Assembly (NCBI RefSeq): GCF_018883605.1
Contig: NZ_JAHLEM010000049.1
Span: 16,867 to 80,866 of the forward strand
DNA: 64,000 nucleotides
Direction of reading: 5' to 3'
From: Streptomyces niphimycinicus
Lineage (GTDB): Bacteria; Actinomycetota; Actinomycetes; Streptomycetales; Streptomycetaceae
The notes beneath the pieces are model-generated. The model was not told the origin of the DNA and searched no databases. It worked only from the letters and a program-made list of their open reading frames with translations. The translations under genes and the position numbers were made by a program. Each line of letters opens with the position of its first letter. Position 1 is the first letter of the stretch. Positions 17,474-25,266 of the stretch are shown piece by piece.

Positions 17474-18199
17474 ATGAAGACACCCCCGGTCGTTTCGCCG
17501 CAGGAGTGGGAGGCCGCGCGCCGGCGGCTGCTCGGGGAGGAGAAGGAGCTGACCCGCGCCCGTGACGCACTGGCCGCCAAGCGTCGGCGGATGCCGTGGC
17601 TGGCGGTGGAGAAGGAGTACGCGTTCGAGGGTCCCGAGGGCAGGGTGAGTCTGCTCGACCTGTTCCAGGGCCGTCGCCAACTGATCGTCTACCGCGCCTT
17701 CTTCGAGCCCGTCGTCTACGGCTGGCCCGACCACGCCTGCCGCGGCTGCTCCATGGTCGCCGACCATGTGGGCCACCTCGCCCATCTCAACGCCCGCGGC
17801 ACCACCCTCGTCTTCGCCTCGCGCGCGCCGCAGCCGGAGATCGAGCAGGTGAAGGCGCGGATGGGCTGGACGATGCCCTGGTACACGATCACCGACGACT
17901 TCGACGCCGACTTCGGTGTGGACGAGTGGCACGGCACGAACGCGTTCATCCGCGATGGCGACCGCGTATTCCGCACCTACTTCATCAACGCCCGCGGTGA
18001 CGAGGCGCTGGGGAGCACCTGGAGCTACCTCGACATGACGGCGCTCGGGCGGCAGGAGGAGTGGGAGGACTCGCCGAAGGACTACCCGCAAACCCCGCCG
18101 TACGCATGGTGGAACTGGCACGACGCGTACGACGACGCCGAGCCCGCGCCGGAGTGGGTGGCCCAGACCCGACGCGGCACCCGGGCCCAGCCGGGCTGA
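17474..18199 (+). CDS. DUF899 family thioredoxin-like protein
   Basis: 241 residues from the ATG at 17474, chosen over an in-frame GTG at 17462 because GGAAGGTGG sits 8 bp before it. The family pattern is clear: 'VSPQEWEAARRRLLGEEKEL', 'RRRMPWLAVEKEYAFEGPEG', 'LFQGRRQLIVYRAFFEP', 'CRGCSMVADHVGHLAHLNAR', 'YFINARGDEALGSTWSYLDM'. DUF899 proteins have a thioredoxin/peroxiredoxin fold and keep a CxxC-like pair (CRGC here). The substrate is unknown. Probably cytosolic. It stands 22 bp ahead of a GNAT gene, so the two may be co-transcribed. Confidence 0.92.
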   Translation: MKTPPVVSPQEWEAARRRLLGEEKELTRARDALAAKRRRMPWLAVEKEYAFEGPEGRVSLLDLFQGRRQLIVYRAFFEPVVYGWPDHACRGCSMVADHVGHLAHLNARGTTLVFASRAPQPEIEQVKARMGWTMPWYTITDDFDADFGVDEWHGTNAFIRDGDRVFRTYFINARGDEALGSTWSYLDMTALGRQEEWEDSPKDYPQTPPYAWWNWHDAYDDAEPAPEWVAQTRRGTRAQPG

Positions 18200-18221
18200 G
18201 CCATGCGCCAAACTGTGTGGC

Positions 18222-18698
18222 ATGGACAACCACAGCCATGTCCGCCCCGCGACCCCGCCCGACGTTGACGCGGTAAGGGCCGTCACCGACGCGGCATACC
18301 GCCCCTACATCGCCCGGATCGGCGTCCGCCCCGCGCCGATGGACGCGGACCACGCGGCCGATATCGCGGCGGGGCGCGTCTTCGTCACCGGCGACCCGGT
18401 CGTGGTGGGGGTGCTGGTCCTGGTGGCCGAGCCCGGCCATCTCGTCCTGGAGAGCATCGCCGTGGACCCGGACGCGCACCGGCAGGGCGTGGGCAGACGG
18501 CTGCTCGCCTTCGCCGAGCTGCACGCCCGCGCCCTCGGCCTCCCGGAGATCCGGCTCTACACCAACGCCCTCATGCGGGAGAACCAGGAGATCTACCCGA
18601 GGTACGGGTACGAGGTGACCGAGCGCCGCCAGGACGGCGCGTACGACCGGATCCACTACCGGAAGCGCATCCCCGAGGCGGCGCCCGACGAGCGGTGA
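18222..18698 (+). CDS. GNAT-family N-acetyltransferase
   Basis: 158 residues. The acetyl-CoA binding motif A is 'LESIAVDPDAHRQGVGRRLL' (Q/R-x-x-G-x-G/A variant) at about 79-98, and motif B 'GLPEIRLYTNALMRENQEIY' follows. 'RYGYEVTERRQDGAYDRIHY' closes the fold. The substrate cannot be predicted. It starts 22 bp after the DUF899 stop on the same strand. Confidence 0.9.
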   Translation: MDNHSHVRPATPPDVDAVRAVTDAAYRPYIARIGVRPAPMDADHAADIAAGRVFVTGDPVVVGVLVLVAEPGHLVLESIAVDPDAHRQGVGRRLLAFAELHARALGLPEIRLYTNALMRENQEIYPRYGYEVTERRQDGAYDRIHYRKRIPEAAPDER

Positions 18699-18770
18699 GG
18701 GGCCCGCTGCCGCGGGGGGCCGCGATGGGCGGGGGCCGCGATGGAACGAGGACGGCCGCGTCATACGCCC

Positions 18771-19409
18771 CTAAGGCCGCCGCAGAAGCCCCCGCTCCAT
18801 GGCCACCACCACCGCCCTCGTCCGGTCGTTCACATCGAGCTTGGCGAACAGCCGCAGCAGATGCGTCTTCACCGTGGCCTCGGCGATCACGAGGCGTCGT
18901 CCGATCTCGGCGTTGGTGAGACCGTCCGCCACGGCGCCCAGGACCTCGGTCTCGCGGTCGGTCAGCGGCTCCTGAACGGGCCGCCGCATCCGCGCGACCA
19001 GCTTCTCGGCGACCCGGGGGGCGAGCACCGTCTCGCCCCGGGCCGCCGCGTGGATGGCGTCGACGAGTTGCTCACGGGTGGTGTCCTTGAGCAGATAGCC
19101 GATGGCACCGGCCTCCACCCCGCGCTCGATCTCCGTATCGGTGTCGTACGTCGTCAGGATCAGCACCCGGGTACGCGGATACCGGGCGACGATCTCGGTC
19201 GTCGTCGCCACCCCGTCGAGTACCGGCATCCGCAGATCGACCAGGGCCACATCGGGGTCGTACCGCTCGACGAGTCCGAGTGCCGCGCGTCCGTCGCCCG
19301 CCTCGCCGACGATCTCGATGCTGTCCTCGGCGGCGAGCAGGGCGATCACTCCGGCCCGCATCACGGTGTGATCGTCCACCACGACGATGCGCAGACCTCC
19401 CTCGCTCAT
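18771..19409 (-). CDS. NarL/LuxR-family response regulator
   Basis: 212 residues. The receiver domain has the acidic pair in 'IVVVDDHTVMRAG', phospho-acceptor D58 in 'VALVDLRMPVLDG', and the switch Lys in 'GYLLKDTTREQL'. The C-terminal LuxR helix-turn-helix is 'LTDRETEVLGAVADGLTNAE' followed by 'EATVKTHLLRLFAKL'. The start at 19409 overlaps the histidine kinase stop by 4 bp (ATGA), so the pair is translationally coupled. The MMPL exporter upstream on the same strand is the likely third member of the operon and perhaps a target. Confidence 0.95.
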   Translation of the reverse strand: MSEGGLRIVVVDDHTVMRAGVIALLAAEDSIEIVGEAGDGRAALGLVERYDPDVALVDLRMPVLDGVATTTEIVARYPRTRVLILTTYDTDTEIERGVEAGAIGYLLKDTTREQLVDAIHAAARGETVLAPRVAEKLVARMRRPVQEPLTDRETEVLGAVADGLTNAEIGRRLVIAEATVKTHLLRLFAKLDVNDRTRAVVVAMERGLLRRP

Positions 19410-20605
19410 GCCTCCACCTCGCCCACCATGGGGATCATCGCCAGGATGCGTGTCCCGTCGCCCACCGAACTCGTCACCGTGAGCCTCCCGCCCAGCTCCG
19501 CCAGTCGCTTGCGCATGCCGTCGAGTCCGAAACCCGTCGACTCCCCCACCCGGAACCCGGCTCCATCGTCGGTGATCTCCAGCTCCACCCCGTGCGGACG
19601 CCGCGCCAGCACCACGCCGACCATGGACGCGCGGGCGTGTTTGCGCACATTGGCCAGGGACTCCTGGGTGCAGCGCAGCAGCGCGATACGGGTCTGCTGG
19701 TCGCACTCGATGTCTGCCAGGTCGGCGTCGACCGCCAGGCCGGTGTCCTCGGCGAAGCGGTCCAGCGTACGGCGCAGCGTCCGCGCCACCGATCCGGCCG
19801 CCACCTGGCCCGGACCCGGCTGCCCCGCCGAGCCGACCAACTCCCTGGCCTCGGCGAGGTTTTCCCGGGCGGTGGACTCGATCGACCGCAGTTGCTGGGC
19901 GCTGGTGGCCGGATGATGGTCAATGCCCGCCTGGGCCGCCTCCGCGAGCACGATGATCGACGCGAAGCCCTGCGCGAGCGTGTCGTGGATATCGCGTGCG
20001 ATGCGTTCCCGTTCGTCCGCCGCGCCCTGGCGCTGATGGGCCTCGGAAAGCTGTGCCTGCGTCCGCTCCAACTCCTCGATCAGCCGCGCCCGTTCACTGC
20101 TCTGCGCGACGACCGAATGTGCCCACAGCCCGATCAGTACGCCCACCGCGACCACGATCAGGGTGGACATCAGCGTCTCGCCGAAGAACTCCGCCGACCA
20201 GCCCTGCCGGACCAGACTCCCGGCCAGCGTGGCACCGGTGGCCAGCCCGAGGAACCACATCGAGGCCCGCGGGCTGCGCCCGAACATCCAGTAGTGCGGC
20301 AGCGTCACCATGAACAGCGCCGCATAACTGCTGCCCAGATAGGCCAGCCCGCCGAGCGCGACCACGAGCACCGAGAGATAGCCCTGCGGCCGTACGACCG
20401 GGTTCCCCGGGAAGCGGTCGAGCACCGCGTAGCTCAGCACCACGCAGCCCAGCAGCGCGATGGCCCGGTACTTGCTCCCCCCGGCCGGAGCCGTGGTCAC
20501 CAGCCCGACGGCCATCGCGGCGAACAGGCCCCAGCACACGGCGTTCCACCGGCGCAGCGAAGTGGCCCAGAAGGCGTCGGCCAGGGGGCTGGCGAGAGCG
20601 GTCAT
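19406..20605 (-). CDS. NarL-type sensor histidine kinase (HisKA_3)
   Basis: 399 residues from the ATG at 20605, six bp after the MMPL stop. The N-terminal membrane domain has about five or six helices (~15-165, no large extracellular loop), so it probably senses a signal in the membrane. A dimerisation helix carries H207 in 'ERIARDIHDTLAQGFASI', and the HATPase domain has 'CTQESLANVRKHARAS' (N box), 'ITDDGAGF' and 'GFGLDGMRKRLAELGG'. All catalytic boxes are intact. Coupled to the response regulator by ATGA overlap. Confidence 0.95.
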   Translation of the reverse strand: MTALASPLADAFWATSLRRWNAVCWGLFAAMAVGLVTTAPAGGSKYRAIALLGCVVLSYAVLDRFPGNPVVRPQGYLSVLVVALGGLAYLGSSYAALFMVTLPHYWMFGRSPRASMWFLGLATGATLAGSLVRQGWSAEFFGETLMSTLIVVAVGVLIGLWAHSVVAQSSERARLIEELERTQAQLSEAHQRQGAADERERIARDIHDTLAQGFASIIVLAEAAQAGIDHHPATSAQQLRSIESTARENLAEARELVGSAGQPGPGQVAAGSVARTLRRTLDRFAEDTGLAVDADLADIECDQQTRIALLRCTQESLANVRKHARASMVGVVLARRPHGVELEITDDGAGFRVGESTGFGLDGMRKRLAELGGRLTVTSSVGDGTRILAMIPMVGEVEA

Positions 20606-20610
20606 ACCGA

Positions 20611-22809
20611 TCAACGTACGTCGACCGCCGGTCGTCCGTCGGCCGGATGCGCCGAGGACGCCGCCGTTCGCCCCGCCGTCCGCGAGGGCCACCAGCTCGC
20701 CTCACCGAGCAGCAGCATCGCCGACGGCAGGACCATGATCCGGACGATGAAGGCATCGAGCAGCACGGCCGCCGCGAGGACGAAGCCGATCTGCTTCATC
20801 TCGATGATGTGCAGAAAGACGAAACTCACGAAGACGGTCGTCATCACCACGGCCGCACTTGTCACCACACTCGCCGACCTGCGGATTCCCTCGAGTACGG
20901 CCTGCCGGGTGGGCACGCCCGTAAGGACGGCCTCCCGGATCCGGCTCACCACGAACACCTGGTAGTCCATCGAGAGCCCGAAGAGGATCACAAAGAGGAA
21001 CAGCGGGACGCGCGATCCAATCGAACCCGTGGAGTGGAAGTCCAACAGCCCCTCGGCCCAGCTCCCCTGGAAGACCAGGACGAGCAGTCCGAGCGCCGCC
21101 GCGGCGGACAGCAGATTCAGTACGACGCCGATCAGGCCCAGCACCACCGAGCGGAACGCGTACGTCGTCATCGCGAAGGTGACCAGCAGCAACGCCCCGA
21201 GGACCAGCGGGAGTTTGCTGTTCTGGTGGGCGGGATAGTCGGCGTACCGGGCGACGTCCCCGCTCACCCCGGACTCCGCCCCCTCGACCCGGCCGACGGT
21301 GGCGGGCAGATAGTCCTCGCGCAGGTGGTCCAGGGAGTCGTACGCCTGGTCTGAGTTGCCCAGGTACGGCACCCTCAGCTCGAGCGCGCTGATCCGGTGG
21401 TCGGCGGAGGTCCGCACGCGCGAGGCGCCGGCGAACAGCGGGTCGGCGTCGGCGCGCCGGGCCAGCTCGCGCAGCGCCCCGCCGACCTCACCGGAGCGCT
21501 CGGCGTCGGCCCGTACGACGACCTGGTGGGTGACCCGTCGCTCCGGGAACGCCGCGTTGAGCCGGTCGTACACCCGCATGGCGGCGATGTCGCGGGAGTG
21601 GGTGTCCCGGCTCATCTCCGTGATCTTCAGCCCGGCCAGCGGGGTGACGAGCGCGAGCAGGGCGAGAACCGAGACGCACAGGGTGGCCAGGGGGTGCCGG
21701 CTCGCGGGTCGCAGCAGAGCGGCCCATACGCGGCCACCGCCCTCGTCCCGGGTCCGGCGCGCGGGCTTTCCCCGCTCGGCACGGCGCCGCGCCCCGCGCT
21801 CCTCCCGCTTTCCCAGCTTGACGAGCATCGCGGGCAGCGCCGTCAGCGAACTGGCCACCGCGACCAGGACGACCACGATCGTGCCGGTGGCGAGCGAGGA
21901 GAAGATGACATCGGAGGCGAGATAGAGCGTCGCGGTGGAGGCCACGACCGCGAGTCCGGAGATCATGACGGCCCGGCCGGAGGTCGCCGCGGCCAAATCC
22001 ACCAGCGCCTCGGAGCTGAGCCGGCCGCCCGAGCGGGCGCGCTCCTCGCGCTCCCGCTTGAGGTAGAAGAGCGTGTAGTCGACGCCGACCGCGAGGCCGA
22101 TCATCAGGATGACGTTGGTGCCGACCCCGGCGTCGGGGGAAAGGTGTGAGGCCACCATCGAAAGCCCGATGGCCGCCGCGATGGACGACAGCGCGAGCAG
22201 CAGCGGCACCCCCGCCATGGTCACGGAGCCGAACACGACCAACAGGGTGACCAGGGTGATGGGAAGCGTGATCTTCTCGGAGAGCGCCAGGTCGTCACCG
22301 CGCTGCTGGTCGACTCCCTTGCTGATGGAGGGACTCCCGGTCTCCTCCAGCCGCAGCCCCGGATACGCCTTCGCCACGGCGTCGGTCTGTCCGGCCAGCG
22401 CGTCGACCTTGTCCTTGGCGTCCCGCTCCTCGCCCTTCAGGGCCACCTCGACCATCAGAATCCGGCGGTCCTCGGACAGCAGCGGATCGGCGACGCCCGC
22501 GACCTCGGGCAGCCGCTTCATCCGGGCGGTCAGCTCCCCGGCGGCGGCCTCGGCGGCGTCCCGGTCGAAGGGTCCCGACCGGGAAGAGATCAGCACTTGT
22601 TCGGCGGCTCTGCGCTCCAGACCTCCCTCGGCGGCGATCGCCTCCGCCCGTCCGGCCTCGCCGACCCGGTAGTCGGCCGTGGTCGCGCTGTGGGTGCCGA
22701 CGGCACTGCCGATGCCCAGACACAGCACCACGAACACCAGCCAGCCGACGATGGCCCGCCAGGGGTGCCGGGCGCTCCAGCGCGCCATGCGCACAGTGAA
22801 TGAGTTCAT
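20611..22809 (-). CDS. MMPL-family (RND-like) transporter
   Basis: 732 residues from the ATG at 22809 ('MNSFTVRMARWSARHPWRA'). The protein has the MMPL duplication: one membrane helix, an extracytoplasmic domain, then a helix bundle, twice. 'GVDYTLFYLKREREERARSG' (motif after TM4) and 'GLSMDYQVFVVSRIREAVLT' in the second half are diagnostic. MMPL proteins export lipids, siderophores or hydrophobic antibiotics using the proton gradient. It lies directly upstream of the two-component genes. A 26-bp perfect palindrome sits 56-81 bp upstream of the start. Confidence 0.95.
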   Translation of the reverse strand: MNSFTVRMARWSARHPWRAIVGWLVFVVLCLGIGSAVGTHSATTADYRVGEAGRAEAIAAEGGLERRAAEQVLISSRSGPFDRDAAEAAAGELTARMKRLPEVAGVADPLLSEDRRILMVEVALKGEERDAKDKVDALAGQTDAVAKAYPGLRLEETGSPSISKGVDQQRGDDLALSEKITLPITLVTLLVVFGSVTMAGVPLLLALSSIAAAIGLSMVASHLSPDAGVGTNVILMIGLAVGVDYTLFYLKREREERARSGGRLSSEALVDLAAATSGRAVMISGLAVVASTATLYLASDVIFSSLATGTIVVVLVAVASSLTALPAMLVKLGKREERGARRRAERGKPARRTRDEGGGRVWAALLRPASRHPLATLCVSVLALLALVTPLAGLKITEMSRDTHSRDIAAMRVYDRLNAAFPERRVTHQVVVRADAERSGEVGGALRELARRADADPLFAGASRVRTSADHRISALELRVPYLGNSDQAYDSLDHLREDYLPATVGRVEGAESGVSGDVARYADYPAHQNSKLPLVLGALLLVTFAMTTYAFRSVVLGLIGVVLNLLSAAAALGLLVLVFQGSWAEGLLDFHSTGSIGSRVPLFLFVILFGLSMDYQVFVVSRIREAVLTGVPTRQAVLEGIRRSASVVTSAAVVMTTVFVSFVFLHIIEMKQIGFVLAAAVLLDAFIVRIMVLPSAMLLLGEASWWPSRTAGRTAASSAHPADGRPAVDVR

Positions 22810-22864
22810 GGCCAAAAGCGTTGCTGGCCAGGGTGGTTGGCCGACAGAGGTGCCCGGTTGAACT

Positions 22865-22890
22865 TCCCGTCCACCGATCGGTGGACGGGA
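22865..22890. promoter_or_regulatory. 26-bp perfect palindrome upstream of the MMPL gene (putative operator)
   Basis: TCCCGTCCACCGA and its exact reverse complement abut with no spacer. With no loop it is better suited as a protein-binding site (TetR-type dyad length) than as a terminator. It lies between the terminator of the upstream gene and the MMPL start. No TetR-family gene is encoded nearby, so the binder would act in trans. Confidence 0.6.
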
Positions 22891-22924
22891 CAGGGCCAGG
22901 TCCCGGGATGGGGACCTGGCCCTG
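22891..22924 (-). terminator. rho-independent terminator of the FG-GAP gene
   Basis: Perfect 14-bp stem CAGGGCCAGGTCCC / GGGACCTGGCCCTG with a 6-nt loop, 22 bp beyond the stop of the leftward-reading gene that starts at 23692. Confidence 0.8.
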
Positions 22925-22945
22925 GATGGTGCGCCGGGGGTGAGG

Positions 22946-23692
22946 TCAGGCGCAGGACTTGTAGAAGTGCTTCCAGCCGTCGCCGGGCATGGCGGGCGGC
23001 TCGGCCGTGCTGCCGAACTCCCCGTACTTCTGCTGTGTCGCGTAGTCGTAGTCCCCCGGGCCGCTGCCCGCGGTCGACAGGCGCACATCCCGGTCGAGCT
23101 GCCCGTCACCGGGGTTGTTGAGGATCGCGAGGTCCGGGTACGGGTCGTCGCCGTAGTTGGCGATCCGGAGCTGCTGGGCCTCGCCCTGGTCGCCGATGTC
23201 GGAGTGCCGTGCGTCGGGGGAGCTCAGGTTCTTCCGTGCGAGGGGGCCGGGGCGGTATTCCGCGACGCGCGCGGTCGAGGCGTCGTCCCCGTCGGCCGGC
23301 TCGACGATGTTGACGACCATGTCCAGGGTGCCGTCGTTCTGGAAGTCGGCGACCGCGGCGGTCGCGACCTCCCCCTTCTTCGCGCCGAGAAGTTTGCTGA
23401 CGGCCTGCTTCGCGCCGAACGTGCCGTCCGCGGCGCCCCACTGGATGGTCATCTTGGTTCCGGTGTGCCCGGGGTTCGAGATCTTGTCCGGGTTGCCGTC
23501 GCCGTCGAGATCGCCGACCAGCGTCGTGGCGTCGGCCAGACACGGGCCCGCCGCCTCGCCGGCCTTGCCGGACCGTTCCGCGCCGCTCGAGTGCGACGAC
23601 CCGGCCGCACTGGCCTGGTAACCGGCGATGGTCAGGGTCAGGGCGACAGCCGCGATCGGGGCGGCGATCAGACGTGACCGTTTGCGAAGCAT
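22946..23692 (-). CDS. secreted FG-GAP/VCBS repeat protein
   Basis: 248 residues with a Sec signal peptide: MLRKRSRLIA, a hydrophobic core to about residue 25, and a likely AxA cleavage near 'YQASAAGS' (~residue 29). After a Ser/Gly-rich spacer come Ca-binding-like FG-GAP motifs: DLDGDGNPD at 61-69, 'VADFQNDGTLDMVV' and 'IANYGDDPYPDLAIL'. Such repeats form beta-propeller blades in extracellular proteins. The role is unknown. It has its own terminator and about 160 bp separate it from the DUF4232 gene upstream. Confidence 0.85.
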   Translation of the reverse strand: MLRKRSRLIAAPIAAVALTLTIAGYQASAAGSSHSSGAERSGKAGEAAGPCLADATTLVGDLDGDGNPDKISNPGHTGTKMTIQWGAADGTFGAKQAVSKLLGAKKGEVATAAVADFQNDGTLDMVVNIVEPADGDDASTARVAEYRPGPLARKNLSSPDARHSDIGDQGEAQQLRIANYGDDPYPDLAILNNPGDGQLDRDVRLSTAGSGPGDYDYATQQKYGEFGSTAEPPAMPGDGWKHFYKSCA

Positions 23693-23790
23693 CTGCGAAC
23701 TCCTAACGTCGTTACTGCGAAGTGAGAGGGTGGCGACGCCCCGCGAGCGCGTACCGAAGGTGCCGTACCGCGTAGTCGCGGTGTGCGACC

Positions 23791-23816
23791 GGGGAGAGCG
23801 GGCGTGCGCGCTCCCC
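23791..23816 (-). terminator. probable terminator after the DUF4232 gene at 23853
   Basis: GGGGAGAGCG / CGCGCTCCCC inverted repeat with one mismatch and a short loop, 37 bp downstream of the leftward DUF4232 stop. It lies in the 160-bp gap before the FG-GAP gene, suggesting that the two are separate transcripts. Confidence 0.5.
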
Positions 23817-23852
23817 GTCGACCACCGTCACCGGACTGGGTGGCCCGGCCGG

Positions 23853-24539
23853 TTACTGGTCCGTTCCGCCGCCGAAGGGGACGGCGTCCGCCGGGGAGGT
23901 GTGCCAGTTGGTGACGACGGGCCTGTCGACGGTCATGGCGCTGACCGGCAGGGAGACCGGGTTGGGGTCCTTGTCACCGACGGCGACGATGATGCTGTCC
24001 AGTTCCTTGCCGTTGTTGTCGTTGGTGGTCTTCGGGTTCACCCCGGCATAGGCGGTGGTGCTCCCGCTCAGCGTGACCGCCGGTCCTACGGCCTGCTCCG
24101 CGGGACCCGCCTCGGTGCCGTCCGACCCGAAGGCCACCGTGGGCAGCGCGGCGGGCAGGTCACAGGTGATCCCCGCCTTGGCCTTCGCCATGACCAGGAT
24201 GTATCCACCGGCCTGCGTCTCTTCCCGGGTGCTCCAGGAAATGTCGTTGGCCCCGCACACCTGCCCGACCTTGCCGCGCTCGCCGTTGCCGGTGTCGGCT
24301 CCGGAACCGTCCTGGGCTCCCTTGTCCTTGGCACCGGGGGTCTTGGCCGACGAGCCGCCGGCGGTGTCCTTGTCGGCCGCGGCATCGCCCGCGGCCCCGG
24401 TCGTGGCCTTGGCCGAGGCGGACGAGTCACTGGACCCGCTGCTCTTCTCGTCCGACTGGCAAGCGGTGGCGAACATCGCGGCAGTCACCAGCAGGCTGGC
24501 ACCGGCGAACATACGGACCCGGGGGCGGCTGATAAGCAT
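23853..24539 (-). CDS. DUF4232 secreted lipoprotein
   Basis: 228 residues. Signal peptide 'MLISRPRVRMFAGASLLVTA' ends in lipobox ATAC (about residues 24-27). A Ser/Lys/Ala-rich spacer (~28-80) is followed by the DUF4232 core ('CGANDISWSTREETQAGGYI', 'ITCDLPAALPTVAFGSDGTE', 'TLSGSTTAYAGVNPKT', 'VSLPVSAMTVDRPVVTNWHT'). It is a lower-similarity paralogue of the copies at 7030 and 16643. It is divergent from a DUF1707 gene, with a dyad GTTAGCG-CTC-CGCTAAC in the shared intergenic region. Confidence 0.88.
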   Translation of the reverse strand: MLISRPRVRMFAGASLLVTAAMFATACQSDEKSSGSSDSSASAKATTGAAGDAAADKDTAGGSSAKTPGAKDKGAQDGSGADTGNGERGKVGQVCGANDISWSTREETQAGGYILVMAKAKAGITCDLPAALPTVAFGSDGTEAGPAEQAVGPAVTLSGSTTAYAGVNPKTTNDNNGKELDSIIVAVGDKDPNPVSLPVSAMTVDRPVVTNWHTSPADAVPFGGGTDQ

Positions 24540-24630
24540 GGGAAGTCCTTCTTCGTCATCAGTGGTCTAGTGCTCCCGGCGATGTTTCGCTCGGTGTGCA
24601 ACTCACTGTGCCGGTGCCCGCTACCGTTCT

Positions 24631-24647
24631 GTTAGCGCTCCGCTAAC
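24631..24647. promoter_or_regulatory. dyad GTTAGCG-N3-CGCTAAC between DUF4232 and DUF1707
   Basis: Perfect 7-bp inverted repeat with a 3-bp spacer, 92-108 bp upstream of the DUF4232 start and 70-86 bp upstream of the DUF1707 start. On the minus strand it reads CGTTAGCGGA, identical over 10 bp to the element at 6904-6913 upstream of another DUF4232 gene. Confidence 0.5.
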
Positions 24648-24716
24648 GAAGCGCTGACGCGATCTCGGACCGGCCGACCCACCTGCGTATCGCCGGGGCG
24701 CCAGTAGAGTGAAACG

Positions 24717-25259
24717 GTGACTTCTCTGCCGGAAGACCCGCCGTTACTGGTCAGCGAGGACGACCGCGACGCGGCCGTGCGGCGCGTGCAGGAGGCGTAC
24801 GCCGAGGGGCGTATCTCGCACGAGGACATGGACGAACGCCTCCACCAGGTGCTCACCGCCAAGACCCGCGGCGAACTGGTGTCGGCTCTGGCCTCGCTCC
24901 CGGAGGAGAACGCGGGCACCACGTCCACGATCGCCGCCGCCGGCGGGCGGATCAAGCGGCGCGGCGCATGGCAGGTGCCCCGGGTCCTCAAGGTCGCGTC
25001 CGCGTTCGGAAGGGTGCGCCTGGACCTGTCCCGGGCGGTCATCGAACATCCGGTAGTCGACATCGAGCTGCAACTCGGCACCGGCAGGGCCAGGATCACG
25101 GTGCCGCGCGACGCCATCGTCGACCTCGAGGATCTGCACACCGGGTGGAAGGACACGCACTACAAGCCCCGGCAGAGCCCCGGCCCCGGCGGGCCGAGGA
25201 TCCGCATCTCCGGGACCATGGGATTCGGACGGCTGAAGATCCGCCACGCGCGGCGGTGA
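24717..25259 (+). CDS. DUF1707 (SHOCT-like) domain protein
   Basis: 180 residues from a GTG. The N-terminal DUF1707 domain (~10-65) shows 'LVSEDDRDAAVRRVQEAYAE', 'RISHEDMDERLHQVLTAKTR' and 'ELVSALASLP'. The second half is a beta-rich segment ('VPRVLKVASAFGRVRLDLSR', 'VVDIELQLGTGRARITVPRD') like the cell-wall-active LiaF-type fold. No signal peptide or membrane helix, so cytosolic. DUF1707 is a small helical domain thought to mediate protein interactions. A paralogue with the same layout is at 33676. Confidence 0.88.
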   Translation: MTSLPEDPPLLVSEDDRDAAVRRVQEAYAEGRISHEDMDERLHQVLTAKTRGELVSALASLPEENAGTTSTIAAAGGRIKRRGAWQVPRVLKVASAFGRVRLDLSRAVIEHPVVDIELQLGTGRARITVPRDAIVDLEDLHTGWKDTHYKPRQSPGPGGPRIRISGTMGFGRLKIRHARR

Positions 25260-25266
25260 GGCGGCG

